Shown in pieces: positions 50,885 to 59,747 of a DNA stretch of 64,000 bases. Each line of letters opens with the position of its first letter. Positions within the stretch are counted from its first letter, which is position 1. The DNA comes from Actinomycetota bacterium (lineage in GTDB: Bacteria; Actinomycetota; Acidimicrobiia; Acidimicrobiales; Ilumatobacteraceae). The notes beneath the pieces were generated by a model. It was given only the letters and a program-made list of their open reading frames with translations. It did not search any database and was not told where the DNA came from. The position numbers were made by a program, and so were the translations under genes. The stretch lies in NCBI GenBank assembly GCA_009702045.1, contig WLIV01000002.1:124001-188000 (forward strand). The letters are read 5' to 3'.

Positions 50885-51928
50885 ATGGAACCGAGCCTGA
50901 CCCACAGGATGATGCCGTCTACGGAAGTGATCGAACGCGGTCGCCGACGGTTGCACTGGAACACCGCGTTCATCGCCCTACTCGGAGTCGGCAGCTACTG
51001 GGGCCTGGTGTTCGCCCCCATACGGTTCTGGCTGCGGGTAGTCGCTGCAATGGCGCTCGTCGTGGCGGCAGTGGCCACCGCAACCAATGTGATGCACGTC
51101 GGCAACCACGGTGCATTCAGCCGGAACACCCGACGCTCGCGTGTGGCCGGCTGGAGTTCCGACCTGCTGGGCGCCAGTTCGTACCTCTGGCGGTTCAAGC
51201 ACAACCAGCTACACCACGGCAACACGAACGTGGTGGGGTTCGACACCGATATCGACCAGATGCCGCTCGCCCGGCTCGCGCCGCAACAGCCATGGAAGCC
51301 GATACAGCGCTACCAGCATGTCTACATGTGGGTGCTGTACGGCTTCCTCACCCTGCAGTGGTTCGTGATGTCGGATTTCGCCACGCTCGTGAAACGACGG
51401 GTCGGCGATCACACGCTGCCGACGAAACCTCGCGCTCGCGACGTCGCGCTGATCCTGCTCGGCAAGGCGATCCACCTCACCTGGGCGATCGTGATCCCCA
51501 TGTTCCTGCACCCCTGGTGGGGCGTACTCGCGTTCTACCTCGCGATCTCCTGGTCGGTCGGGTTCCTCCTGGCGAACATCTTCCAACTCGCCCACTGCGT
51601 GGACATCGCCGAGTTCTTCGACCCCGACGCCCCCCGCCGCGGACCGGACTTCGAACTGCACCAACTGCGCGCCACCGTCGACATCCGCTGCGGCGTACCC
51701 GCGATGCGACCGTTCGTGCACTGGCTGATGGGCGGCCTCGACTTCCAGATCGAGCACCACCTCGCACCGAAGTTGCCGCACAATGTGCTGCACCTCGCTG
51801 CACCAGAACTGCGGGCCGCCTGTGCCGAGCGAGGCGTGCAGTACAAGGTGCACCCCAGTATCACCGCAGCGGTCAGGTCGCATTACCGCTGGCTACGCAC
51901 GATGGGGCGCGACCCGTCGGTGGGTTGA
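50885..51928 (+). CDS. membrane fatty acid desaturase
   Basis: 347 aa, GGAGGGG ribosome-binding site. Integral di-iron desaturase: three His boxes HVGNH (about residue 75), HNQLHH (about 109) and QIEHHLAP (about 288), with hydrophobic pairs in between. An AHCVD segment (about 237) provides a further His. The QxxHH form of the third box is seen in front-end type acyl-lipid desaturases. It acts at the membrane and needs an electron donor not found here. Confidence 0.88.
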   Translation: MEPSLTHRMMPSTEVIERGRRRLHWNTAFIALLGVGSYWGLVFAPIRFWLRVVAAMALVVAAVATATNVMHVGNHGAFSRNTRRSRVAGWSSDLLGASSYLWRFKHNQLHHGNTNVVGFDTDIDQMPLARLAPQQPWKPIQRYQHVYMWVLYGFLTLQWFVMSDFATLVKRRVGDHTLPTKPRARDVALILLGKAIHLTWAIVIPMFLHPWWGVLAFYLAISWSVGFLLANIFQLAHCVDIAEFFDPDAPRRGPDFELHQLRATVDIRCGVPAMRPFVHWLMGGLDFQIEHHLAPKLPHNVLHLAAPELRAACAERGVQYKVHPSITAAVRSHYRWLRTMGRDPSVG

Positions 51929-51930
51929 GG

Positions 51931-52422
51931 TCAGTCGAACAACGAAGTCTGCGCCGGTGCCGCGGAGGCCGTTGGTACCTGCTCGGTGAACGGGCCGTTA
52001 CTGGCCACCACGGCCAACCGGTCGACGAGGTCGTTCATCGGGTTACCGCTGTGTCCCTTCACCCACTGGAACGTGGGCGTGCGCTCCGCCACCAGCTCGA
52101 CGAGCGGCATCCATATGTCGGTGTTGGCCACCGGTTCCTTCTTCGAGTTCCGCCAGCCGTTGGCCTTCCACTTCACCCACCAGCGATCGCGGAAGCAGTG
52201 CACGACGTAGGTGCTGTCGCTGACGATGGTGAGGTCGCCCGGTAACGCCTTCAACGCCTCGAGCACAGCCTGCAACTCCATCCGCTGGTTCGTGGTGTGC
52301 GGCGCGCCGCCACTGCCGCACGTCGCACCGTCGGGCGCCACGGCCCACGCCCAGCCGCCTCGTCCAGGGTTCCCGGCGCACGCACCGTCGGTGTAGACGG
52401 TGGTGTTCGCAGTGGAGGTCAT
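51931..52422 (-). CDS. rnhA: ribonuclease HI
   Basis: 163 aa from ATG 52422. It degrades RNA in RNA-DNA hybrids. Catalytic residues read as Asp12 (YTDGACAGNPG), Glu49 (NQRMELQAV), Asp69 (SDSTYVV) and Asp134 (NDLVDRLA), with the flexible-loop His123 (KGHSGN). Convergent with the desaturase gene (2-base gap) and divergent from aceE. Confidence 0.95.
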   Translation of the reverse strand: MTSTANTTVYTDGACAGNPGRGGWAWAVAPDGATCGSGGAPHTTNQRMELQAVLEALKALPGDLTIVSDSTYVVHCFRDRWWVKWKANGWRNSKKEPVANTDIWMPLVELVAERTPTFQWVKGHSGNPMNDLVDRLAVVASNGPFTEQVPTASAAPAQTSLFD

Positions 52423-52429
52423 TGCGCGT

Positions 52430-52435
52430 AGGGTA
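52430..52435 (-). promoter_or_regulatory. -10 box, leaderless start of rnhA
   Basis: TACCCT on the minus strand lies 7 bases before the ATG ending at 52422; this rejects a longer upstream start. Confidence 0.4.
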
Positions 52436-52506
52436 CCCGCCGGCCGAGCGGGTCCCTGCGTCACACCCAGTTCATACGGTCGGCGCCGATTACCGGCGGG
52501 TAGCCC

Positions 52507-52519
52507 TGGCAGACTGCCA
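52507..52519 (+). promoter_or_regulatory. short inverted repeat at aceE start
   Basis: TGGCA-GAC-TGCCA lies 3 bases before ATG 52523, where a ribosome-binding site would be. It may be an operator or an RNA hairpin limiting translation. Confidence 0.3.
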
Positions 52520-52522
52520 CCC

Positions 52523-55246
52523 ATGATCTTCGACGGCTTCGTCAATCAGCTACCCGACACCGACCCGGGCGAGACGTCCGAATGGCTCGACAGCCTGGAT
52601 GCGGTGATCGAGGTGCACGGCAAGTCGCGTGCCCGGTTCTTGCTCTCCAAGCTGCTCGAGCGGGCCAGCGAGGCCCAGGTGAGCTTCCCGGCCACCGTCA
52701 CCACGCCGTACATCAACACCATCCCCCGCGAATCCGAGCCGTGGTTCCCGGGCGACGAACACATCGAGCGTCGAATCCGCCGCTTCATCCGCTGGAACGC
52801 GGCGGTCACCGTGGTGCGAGCGAACAAGCAGGCCGACGGAATCGGCGGCCACCTCAGCACGTTCGCCAGCTCCGCCAGCCTGTACGAGATCGGCTTCAAC
52901 CACTTCTTCCGCGGCAAGGACGACGGCACCGCCGGCGACCACGTGTACTTCCAGGGGCATGCCGCCCCCGGCGTGTATGCCCGCGCATTCCTCGAGCGCC
53001 GGCTGGAGGAATCCGACCTGGAGAGCTTCCGCCGCGAGATCGGTCGCGGCGGGAAGGGTCTCTCCAGCTACCCACACCCGCGTCTGATGCCCGAGTTCTG
53101 GGAGTTTCCCACCGTCAGCATGGGCCTCGGCCCGATCACCGCGCTCTACCAGGCGCGCTTCAACCGCTACATGCTGAACCGTGAACTCGACGACACCAGC
53201 CAGAGTCGTGTGTGGGCCTTCCTCGGCGACGGCGAGTGCGACGAACCCGAGACGCTCGGCGCGATCTCGCTGGCCAGCCGCGAGAAGCTCGACAACCTGG
53301 TGTTCGTCGTCAACTGCAACCTGCAGCGCCTCGACGGCCCCGTCCGCGGTAACGGCAAGATCATCCAGGAACTCGAAGCCACCTTCCGCGGAGCCGGATG
53401 GAACGTCATCAAGGTCATCCACGGATCGAAGTGGGACGCACTGCTGGCCAAGGACAAAGACGGTGTCCTGCTGAACAAGATGAACACCACGGTGGACGGT
53501 CAGTACCAGCGCTACGGCGTGGAGAAGGGCGCCTACATCCGCGACAACTTCTTCGGCCCCGACCCTCGTCTGCGGCAAATGGTGGCCCACCTCGAGGACA
53601 CCGACCTCGAGAACCTTCCCCGCGGCGGCCACGACTATCGCAAGCTGTACGCCGCCTACAAAGCCGCCACGGAGAACCTTGGTTCCGGTGCGCCGACGGT
53701 GATTCTGGCGAAGACGATCAAGGGTTGGACACTCGGCCCCGGTATCGAAGCTCGCAACGCCACCCACCAGATCAAGAAGATGACGAGCGAGCAGTTGATC
53801 GCCATGCGCGACCGCCTGCACCTACAGGACGAGATCCCCGACAACGCGTTCGCGAATGGCAACATCCCGTATTACCGACCCGGCGAAGACACGATCGAGT
53901 ACCAGTACATGATGGAGCGTCGCCGTGCGCTCGGCGGCAGCATCCCCAAGCGCATCATTCGTCAGCGCAAGGTGTTGAACCAGCCCACCGACAGCACGTT
54001 CGAAGAGCTGCGCAAGGGTTCGGGCGAACAGGAAGTCAGCACCACGATGGGTTTCACCCGCCTGCTGCGCAACCTGGCCCGCGACGAAAACATCGGCCAG
54101 TACGTCGTACCGATCATCCCCGACGAAGGCCGCACGTTTGGCATGGACTCGCTGTTCCCGGCACTGAAGATCTACGCATCACAGGGCCAGAAGTACGAGC
54201 CCGTCGACCACGACCTGCTGCTCAGCTACAGCGAGTCGACCAAGGGGCAGATCCTCGAAGAGGGCATCAACGAAGCGGGCGCGATGGCTAGCTTCATCGC
54301 TGCCGGCACGGCCTACGCCACCCGCGGAGTCCCCACGATTCCCTTCTACACGTTCTATTCGATGTTCGGTTTCCAGCGTGTTGGCGACCTCATCTGGCAG
54401 GCCGCCGATGCACGCACACGTGGCTTCCTGATGGGAGCCACCGCCGGGCGAACCACGCTTCCCGGAGAAGGGCTGCAGCACCAGGACGGCCACTCACTGG
54501 TGCTGGCCAACACTGTGCCACCGTGCCAGGCGTACGACCCCGCCTTCGCCTACGAAGTGGCCACCATCGTGCAGGCCGGCATCCAGCGCATGTACAGCGC
54601 CGACACTCCCGCTGAACTACGCGATGTCTTCTATTACATCACGCTGTACAACGAGAACTATCAGATGCCAGCGATGCCCGAGGGTCTGCAACCCTCCGAC
54701 GTCATCCGCGGCCTCTACCGTTGGAAGGCCGCCGAGGGCGACTTCCAGCGACGGGCGACCCTGCTGTTCAGCGGCTCGGCACAGGGTGCAGCACGCGCTG
54801 CGGCGCAGGAGTTGGCCGAGCAGCACGGCATCGGTGTGGATCTCTGGTCGGCCACCTCGTACAAGGCACTGCGCGACGAAGCCCTCTCCAGCGAACGCTG
54901 GAATCGCCTACACCCCAGCCAGACAGCGCGTGTGCCGGTCGTCGCGCAGTTACTCGCCGACACACCCGGGCCGGTGGTCGCCGTCACCGACTTCATGAAG
55001 GTCGTGCCCGAACAGGTCGCCCGCTTCCTTCCCGGGCGCACGTTCCTGCCGCTCGGAACGGACGGTATGGGCCGCAGCGACACCCGCGAAGCGTTGCGCC
55101 GGTACTTCGAGGTCGACGCTGGCCACGTGGTCGTCGGAGTGCTCAGTGCACTCGCCGCCGACGGCTTGTGCGGTGCCGAGGAGATCGAGGCCGCCATCGC
55201 CCGCCATGGCATCAACCCGGAAGCCGACGACCCGCTGGCCGTCTGA
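52523..55246 (+). CDS. aceE: pyruvate dehydrogenase E1 component (homodimeric)
   Basis: 907 aa, the usual length for AceE. It decarboxylates pyruvate with thiamine diphosphate and acetylates the lipoyl arm of E2. Features: WFPGDEHIERRIRRFIRWNAAV near the N-terminus, the ThDP/Mg motif GDGECDEPETLGA ending with NCNLQRLDGPVRGN (about residues 232-275), QRYGVEKGAYIRDNFFG, and the DEGRTFGMDSLFP and GQILEEGINEAGAM blocks of the pyrimidine domain. The start MIFDGF has no clear ribosome-binding site. E2 and E3 candidates are at 35800-38561. Confidence 0.95.
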   Translation: MIFDGFVNQLPDTDPGETSEWLDSLDAVIEVHGKSRARFLLSKLLERASEAQVSFPATVTTPYINTIPRESEPWFPGDEHIERRIRRFIRWNAAVTVVRANKQADGIGGHLSTFASSASLYEIGFNHFFRGKDDGTAGDHVYFQGHAAPGVYARAFLERRLEESDLESFRREIGRGGKGLSSYPHPRLMPEFWEFPTVSMGLGPITALYQARFNRYMLNRELDDTSQSRVWAFLGDGECDEPETLGAISLASREKLDNLVFVVNCNLQRLDGPVRGNGKIIQELEATFRGAGWNVIKVIHGSKWDALLAKDKDGVLLNKMNTTVDGQYQRYGVEKGAYIRDNFFGPDPRLRQMVAHLEDTDLENLPRGGHDYRKLYAAYKAATENLGSGAPTVILAKTIKGWTLGPGIEARNATHQIKKMTSEQLIAMRDRLHLQDEIPDNAFANGNIPYYRPGEDTIEYQYMMERRRALGGSIPKRIIRQRKVLNQPTDSTFEELRKGSGEQEVSTTMGFTRLLRNLARDENIGQYVVPIIPDEGRTFGMDSLFPALKIYASQGQKYEPVDHDLLLSYSESTKGQILEEGINEAGAMASFIAAGTAYATRGVPTIPFYTFYSMFGFQRVGDLIWQAADARTRGFLMGATAGRTTLPGEGLQHQDGHSLVLANTVPPCQAYDPAFAYEVATIVQAGIQRMYSADTPAELRDVFYYITLYNENYQMPAMPEGLQPSDVIRGLYRWKAAEGDFQRRATLLFSGSAQGAARAAAQELAEQHGIGVDLWSATSYKALRDEALSSERWNRLHPSQTARVPVVAQLLADTPGPVVAVTDFMKVVPEQVARFLPGRTFLPLGTDGMGRSDTREALRRYFEVDAGHVVVGVLSALAADGLCGAEEIEAAIARHGINPEADDPLAV

Positions 55247-55267
55247 CGGCAGCGCTCAACAGTCGGG

Positions 55268-57403
55268 TCAGCGGCCGCCGAGGACGTCGGCGGATATTCC
55301 CGAAAGCATCGGCCGCGGTAACCAGTCGTTGCGCCCCGGGAGCAGACACGGGTTGAAGTAGACATCGTGGTTCAGTTCCTCGCGCCACCGGCCGAGGAGT
55401 AGGTCGAGTTCATCCTGGGTGTGTCCGGCGACTCGCGTGACACTCTCGAAGTGGTACCACTGCGCCGCAGGTGTCCACACGATTCGGTAGCCCTCGCGGC
55501 GCACGCGCAGACACAGGTCGACGTCGTTGAAGTTCACCGGGAACGCCTCGTCGAAGCGACCGACCGCGTCGAACACCTCACGACGCATCGCCGCCGCCGC
55601 CGCCGTCACACCGCTGCACTCACGAGGGATCGTGCACATGCGCTGCGGCCCCACTGCCGAGCCGGGCCACCCGAACAGCGAATGGATGGGTCCATCGGCA
55701 TACAGATGGCCACCGTGCTGCAGGCGTCCATCGGCGAACAGGAGTCGGGCGCCCACCATGCCGACATCTGTGGACTGCAAGTGCCCAACGAACTCGCCGA
55801 TGCTGTCGGGGGCGATCAATTCGGTGTCGTCGTTGAGGAACAGCAGTGCGTCGCCGGATGCTGCGTCGGCACCGACATTGCACTTGCGGGAGAAGTTGAA
55901 CGGCTCGTCGAACGGCACGATGCGAAGCTTGTCGCCGCCGACTCTGGCCAACTCCTCGAGTACGGCCGGTGGGGTGACCGAGTCGGCGACCACGATGTAT
56001 TCCACCGAGGGGTAGGTGCTGTTCGCCTCGATGGACGCAACAGCGTCGACCACGTAGTACCGCACCTTGTCCCAGACGACCCCACTGCTGCCGCGGGTGG
56101 GAATGACAACGCTCACGAGCGGCGTCGAACTGAGCCGGCGGCGAACCGTGTAGGTACCCCGAAGGGAGCCATGGAGAACCGTCGCATCGATGCCAACGCG
56201 CGCACAGTGATCAGCAACAGCACGGCGACCGGCATCGAACGCGTACGGCTTCGCGTTCTCGTCAGCGGCGACGCTGTCAGGGGCCTGACGCCAGTGATAC
56301 AGCACCCCGGGTACGTGAACGACCGGACCGACCTCGCCCAACCGCAACACGAGGTCGTGATCCTGAGCACCGTCGTACCCGTCGCGGAAGCCGCCTACGG
56401 CGTTGACGGCCTCGCGGCGCGCCACGACGAAGTGCGTGATGTAGTTCTGTCCGCGAAGCCGCTCGGGGGAAAAGTCGGGTTTGTAGAAGGGGTCGAACGG
56501 CCGGCCGCTCGCAGTGAGAATGTCGTGATCGCTGTACGCCAGCACAGCCGCAGGGTTGGAGTCGAGCGCCGCCACCATCTGTTCCAGAGCAACAGGGTCG
56601 AGCAGATCGTCGTGATCGACGAGCGCGATGTACTCGCCGCGGGCGCGCTGCAATGCGTCGCAGCTGGCAGCCACGATGCCCCCATTGACTGCACGATGCA
56701 CCACGACGCGCCGACGATCTGCCGTCGATGCCCGGTCGAGCACACGCCGCACCGTGTCGTCGGGCGAGCCGTCATCGACGAGGATGTGCTCGAAGTCGAC
56801 GAACGTCTGACCTGCCACCGACTGCAGCTGCTGCAACAGCAACTGCTCGGGAGTGTTGTAGACCGCGGTGAGCACCGACACGCGCGGCGAGAGCGGCGAA
56901 TTCGACGCAGCTACCCGGCCACGCCGCGCACCCCTCCTGCGTGCCTGGCGAGCACCGAGCGAGCGACCGATCCAGCGTCGATACGACACCAGGAGATCCT
57001 GTTGGGCCCGGTCGAGCTCGGTGCGTAGCACGATGAGCCGACCCAACCGCTCTCCGATGGCGGCCTCTCGTTCGCGAGCAGTGCCGGAATGGGGCGCGCC
57101 TTCCTGCGGCGGCACCGGCGGCGGAGGTGCGGCCCGCCGCAGCCGCGCGAGCACGTGGTGCAGCAGGGCGACGCGCCCTCGCACCGGCAACGTACGCACG
57201 AGTTGGCGCCGACGGGCGATCGCGACTGAACGTTCGAGGCGAGCGACCTCCGCGTCGAGCAGACCGAGATCGGGCAGCAGATCGCTGTCGGTGGCGTCGG
57301 GCGCTCCCACCGCCGCAGCAACGTCCGCAAGGTCGCGAGCAACGACGTCGAGTCGACGGGTCAGCGCGGCTGCGCGACGGTGAAGGTCGTCGAGCTGGGT
57401 CAT
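55268..57403 (-). CDS. tandem family-2 glycosyltransferase
   Basis: 711 aa from ATG 57403. An Arg/Ala-rich helical N-terminus (about 1-165, probable coiled coil) is followed by two GT2 catalytic domains. The first has RVSVLTAVYNTPEQLLLQQLQSV, ILVDDGSPDDT and LVDHDDLL (about 175-400). The second has LVSVVIPTRGSSG, VADSVTPP, FLNDDTE and the acceptor-side FNDVDLCLRVRREGY (about 420-680). It probably adds two sugars, or extends, a surface polysaccharide. It overlaps the 64-residue gene upstream (ATGA). Confidence 0.88.
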   Translation of the reverse strand: MTQLDDLHRRAAALTRRLDVVARDLADVAAAVGAPDATDSDLLPDLGLLDAEVARLERSVAIARRRQLVRTLPVRGRVALLHHVLARLRRAAPPPPVPPQEGAPHSGTAREREAAIGERLGRLIVLRTELDRAQQDLLVSYRRWIGRSLGARQARRRGARRGRVAASNSPLSPRVSVLTAVYNTPEQLLLQQLQSVAGQTFVDFEHILVDDGSPDDTVRRVLDRASTADRRRVVVHRAVNGGIVAASCDALQRARGEYIALVDHDDLLDPVALEQMVAALDSNPAAVLAYSDHDILTASGRPFDPFYKPDFSPERLRGQNYITHFVVARREAVNAVGGFRDGYDGAQDHDLVLRLGEVGPVVHVPGVLYHWRQAPDSVAADENAKPYAFDAGRRAVADHCARVGIDATVLHGSLRGTYTVRRRLSSTPLVSVVIPTRGSSGVVWDKVRYYVVDAVASIEANSTYPSVEYIVVADSVTPPAVLEELARVGGDKLRIVPFDEPFNFSRKCNVGADAASGDALLFLNDDTELIAPDSIGEFVGHLQSTDVGMVGARLLFADGRLQHGGHLYADGPIHSLFGWPGSAVGPQRMCTIPRECSGVTAAAAAMRREVFDAVGRFDEAFPVNFNDVDLCLRVRREGYRIVWTPAAQWYHFESVTRVAGHTQDELDLLLGRWREELNHDVYFNPCLLPGRNDWLPRPMLSGISADVLGGR

Positions 57404-57594
57404 CTGCGCAGGCGGGCCACGACCCCGCGGAGGCCGGACCACCACGCACTGGGACTCACCAGATCAGCAGACAGCGAACGCAGCGCGGCACGACGGCTGA
57501 CCGCCAGCGGGATCGCTTCGATGATCATGCGGGCCTCGGCGCGCGCTGCCGCGAGTTCTGCGCGCAAACGCTCGATCTCGTCGGAGTCGGACAT
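57400..57594 (-). CDS. small coiled-coil protein upstream of the tandem glycosyltransferase
   Basis: 64 aa. DEIERLRAELAAARAEARMIIEA is a heptad-type helix, followed by a basic tail ending RGVVARLRR. No known family. Supporting evidence that it is real: ATGA overlap with the glycosyltransferase, and a TAGCGT -10 box 6 bases before its ATG. It may be a scaffold or membrane-peripheral partner of the glycosyltransferase, whose N-terminus is also helical (inference). Confidence 0.6.
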   Translation of the reverse strand: MSDSDEIERLRAELAAARAEARMIIEAIPLAVSRRAALRSLSADLVSPSAWWSGLRGVVARLRR

Positions 57595-57600
57595 GCCCTC

Positions 57601-57606
57601 ACGCTA
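57601..57606 (-). promoter_or_regulatory. -10 box, leaderless start of the small-protein/GT operon
   Basis: On the minus strand TAGCGT lies 6 bases before the ATG ending at 57594. Confidence 0.45.
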
Positions 57607-57654
57607 GCGGCGTGCCCCAGTCTGCACGGAGGTGCCCGGTAGCATGGGAGGGTC

Positions 57655-58545
57655 ATGAGCACCACCGGAGGCGCCTCCACGGAACTGCGCATCATCTCCG
57701 CCAAGCGGACGATCCGGCAGCACGTGCTCGACATCATCAGCTTTCGCGAGTTGCTCGCGACGCTCGTGCACAAAGAACTGAAAGTGCGCTACAAGAACTC
57801 GAGCATCGGGTTCGTCTGGTCGATGATCCAGCCGCTGTTTCTGCTCACCATCTACGGCATTGCCTTCTCGATCCTTGGGCAGGGGTTCCGGGCCTTCCCC
57901 GTGTGGTTGATGAGTGGCCTCGTCGTCTGGACGTTCGTGAACACGGCGATGACGACCTCCACCGAATCGATCACTGCGAATGCCATCCTCGTCGGCAAGG
58001 TCAACTTCCCTCGTGCTGTGCTGCCTCTGGCCACGCTGGGCTCGGCGTTCGTCCACTTCTGTCTGCAACTCGGCACGTTGACCGCCGTACTCATCGCGGT
58101 GCGGCATCACATCGACGTTGCGTACGTGTGGCTGCTACCGCTGGCTGTGTTGGCACTCGGACTCTTCCTGGCTGCAATGGGCCTCATCCTGTCCGTGGCG
58201 AACGTGTACGCCCGCGACACGCAGCATCTGCTGAACCTCGCCCTGATCGCGTTCTTCTGGGGCAACCCGATCATCTACGAATACATCCGACTGCAAGGTT
58301 GGCTCAGCCACCACCACCTGCCCACGTGGCTCCCGCTCACCAACCCGGTCACCTCCGTGGTGATCATCTTTCAGCGAGCCTTGTACGGCACCGACCACGT
58401 GACCGGCCGCAACCTGCTTCCGCCCGATGGGCCGCTCTGGTATCTGCGCAACATCGCCATCATCGCCGTCGTCTCGATTGCGCTGCTGGCCATCGCGCTG
58501 CGCTTCTTCGACCGCCACGAAGGCAACTTGGCGGAGACGCTCTGA
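57655..58545 (+). CDS. wzm: polysaccharide ABC transporter permease (Wzm-like)
   Basis: 296 aa, six predicted membrane segments. ABC-2 type permease: the amphipathic LLATLVHKELKVRYKNSSIGFVWSMIQPLFLLTIY (about 38-72) is the signature of Wzm/TagG exporters, and DTQHLLNLALIAFFWGNPIIYE is the typical C-terminal motif. With Wzt it exports lipid-linked O-antigen, teichoic acid or capsule chains. The ATG has GGGAGG upstream, and its stop shares a base with the wzt ATG. Confidence 0.92.
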   Translation: MSTTGGASTELRIISAKRTIRQHVLDIISFRELLATLVHKELKVRYKNSSIGFVWSMIQPLFLLTIYGIAFSILGQGFRAFPVWLMSGLVVWTFVNTAMTTSTESITANAILVGKVNFPRAVLPLATLGSAFVHFCLQLGTLTAVLIAVRHHIDVAYVWLLPLAVLALGLFLAAMGLILSVANVYARDTQHLLNLALIAFFWGNPIIYEYIRLQGWLSHHHLPTWLPLTNPVTSVVIIFQRALYGTDHVTGRNLLPPDGPLWYLRNIAIIAVVSIALLAIALRFFDRHEGNLAETL

Positions 58546-59747
58546 TGGACGCCATCGTCGCCAGCGGCGTCTCCAAAGTCTTCCGCCTCCACACTGCGCA
58601 GGCCGACTCGTTGAAGGATCGGGTGATCCATCTCGGTCGCTCGAAGCGGCGCGACTTCACGGCCTTGCACGAACTCGACCTCACCATTCCGCAAGGGCAG
58701 ACGCTGGGCATCCTCGGCCACAACGGCTCAGGCAAGAGCACCCTGCTGAAGTGCATCAGCGGCATCCTGCGACCCACCACCGGTCAAGTGCAGCTGAGAG
58801 GTCGCATCGCCTCGCTGCTCGAACTCGGTGCGGGCTTCCATCCCGACCTCACCGGGCGCGAGAACGTCTACATCAACGCAGCGTTCCTCGGGATCAGCCG
58901 CAAGGAGATCGAGCGGCGCTTCGACTCGATCGTCGACTTCGCTGAACTGGACACGTTCATCGACGAACCGGTCAAGCACTACTCCAGTGGCATGTATGTC
59001 CGCCTCGGCTTCGCCGTCGCGATCAACCTCGACCCCGACATCCTGCTGGTCGACGAGGTGCTCGCCGTGGGTGACGAGGTCTTCCAGTTGAAGTGCATCA
59101 ACCGCATCAAACAACTCCAAGCCGCCGGCCGCACGATCGTGTTCGTGACCCACAATGCCGACACGGTCCGCGAGATCTGCGATCGGGCGATCGTTCTCGA
59201 CCACGGACGGGTCATTGCCGACGGCGAGCCCGGCGAGAGCATCCGCGTGTTCCGAGAGCACTTGCACGCGCACTCACATGAATCTGCCAGCACGGTGCAC
59301 TCAGCGGCGGATGGAGCCTCCATCACGAGCGTCACCGTGCAACACGCCGGTCAGTCGCACGGACACTCATACATGACCAGTGGCGACGCGCTCACGATTG
59401 AGATTGCGTACGAAAGCGCCGAACCGATCGACGACGCGCAGCTCGAGATCGAACTGCTCGACCGGCTGGGGCGCACGGTGTTCCGCACCGATACCGACCG
59501 TCTGGGCACACCGCTCGGCCGGCTCGACGGCAAGGGTACGGTCAGTTTCTCCACCGGCTCCGTTCCGCTGCTCGACGGCGACTACGCGCTCTCGGTGAGG
59601 CTCAGCGACCGACGCCACGATCGCCTACTCGACCTGCGTGAGGGTGAGCAGAGCCTCTCGGTGGTCAGCCACCAGCGGGCAGCGGGTTACACGGCGATCA
59701 ACTTCGACGTCGCGCACGTGTACGCCGAAGGCCCGGCTCAGCCCTGA
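58545..59747 (+). CDS. wzt: polysaccharide ABC transporter ATP-binding protein (Wzt-like)
   Basis: 400 aa. Nucleotide-binding domain with Walker A GHNGSGKST (58-66), signature YSSGMYVRLGFAVA (about 145-158) and Walker B ILLVDEVLAVGDE (about 166-178). The extra C-terminal region (about 250-400; MTSGDALTIEIAYESAEPIDDAQLEIELLD, GRLDGKGTVSFS) is the immunoglobulin-like Wzt carbohydrate-recognition domain that reads the chain end. Its 3' end overlaps the convergent uxs gene by 10 bases. Confidence 0.93.
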   Translation: MDAIVASGVSKVFRLHTAQADSLKDRVIHLGRSKRRDFTALHELDLTIPQGQTLGILGHNGSGKSTLLKCISGILRPTTGQVQLRGRIASLLELGAGFHPDLTGRENVYINAAFLGISRKEIERRFDSIVDFAELDTFIDEPVKHYSSGMYVRLGFAVAINLDPDILLVDEVLAVGDEVFQLKCINRIKQLQAAGRTIVFVTHNADTVREICDRAIVLDHGRVIADGEPGESIRVFREHLHAHSHESASTVHSAADGASITSVTVQHAGQSHGHSYMTSGDALTIEIAYESAEPIDDAQLEIELLDRLGRTVFRTDTDRLGTPLGRLDGKGTVSFSTGSVPLLDGDYALSVRLSDRRHDRLLDLREGEQSLSVVSHQRAAGYTAINFDVAHVYAEGPAQP

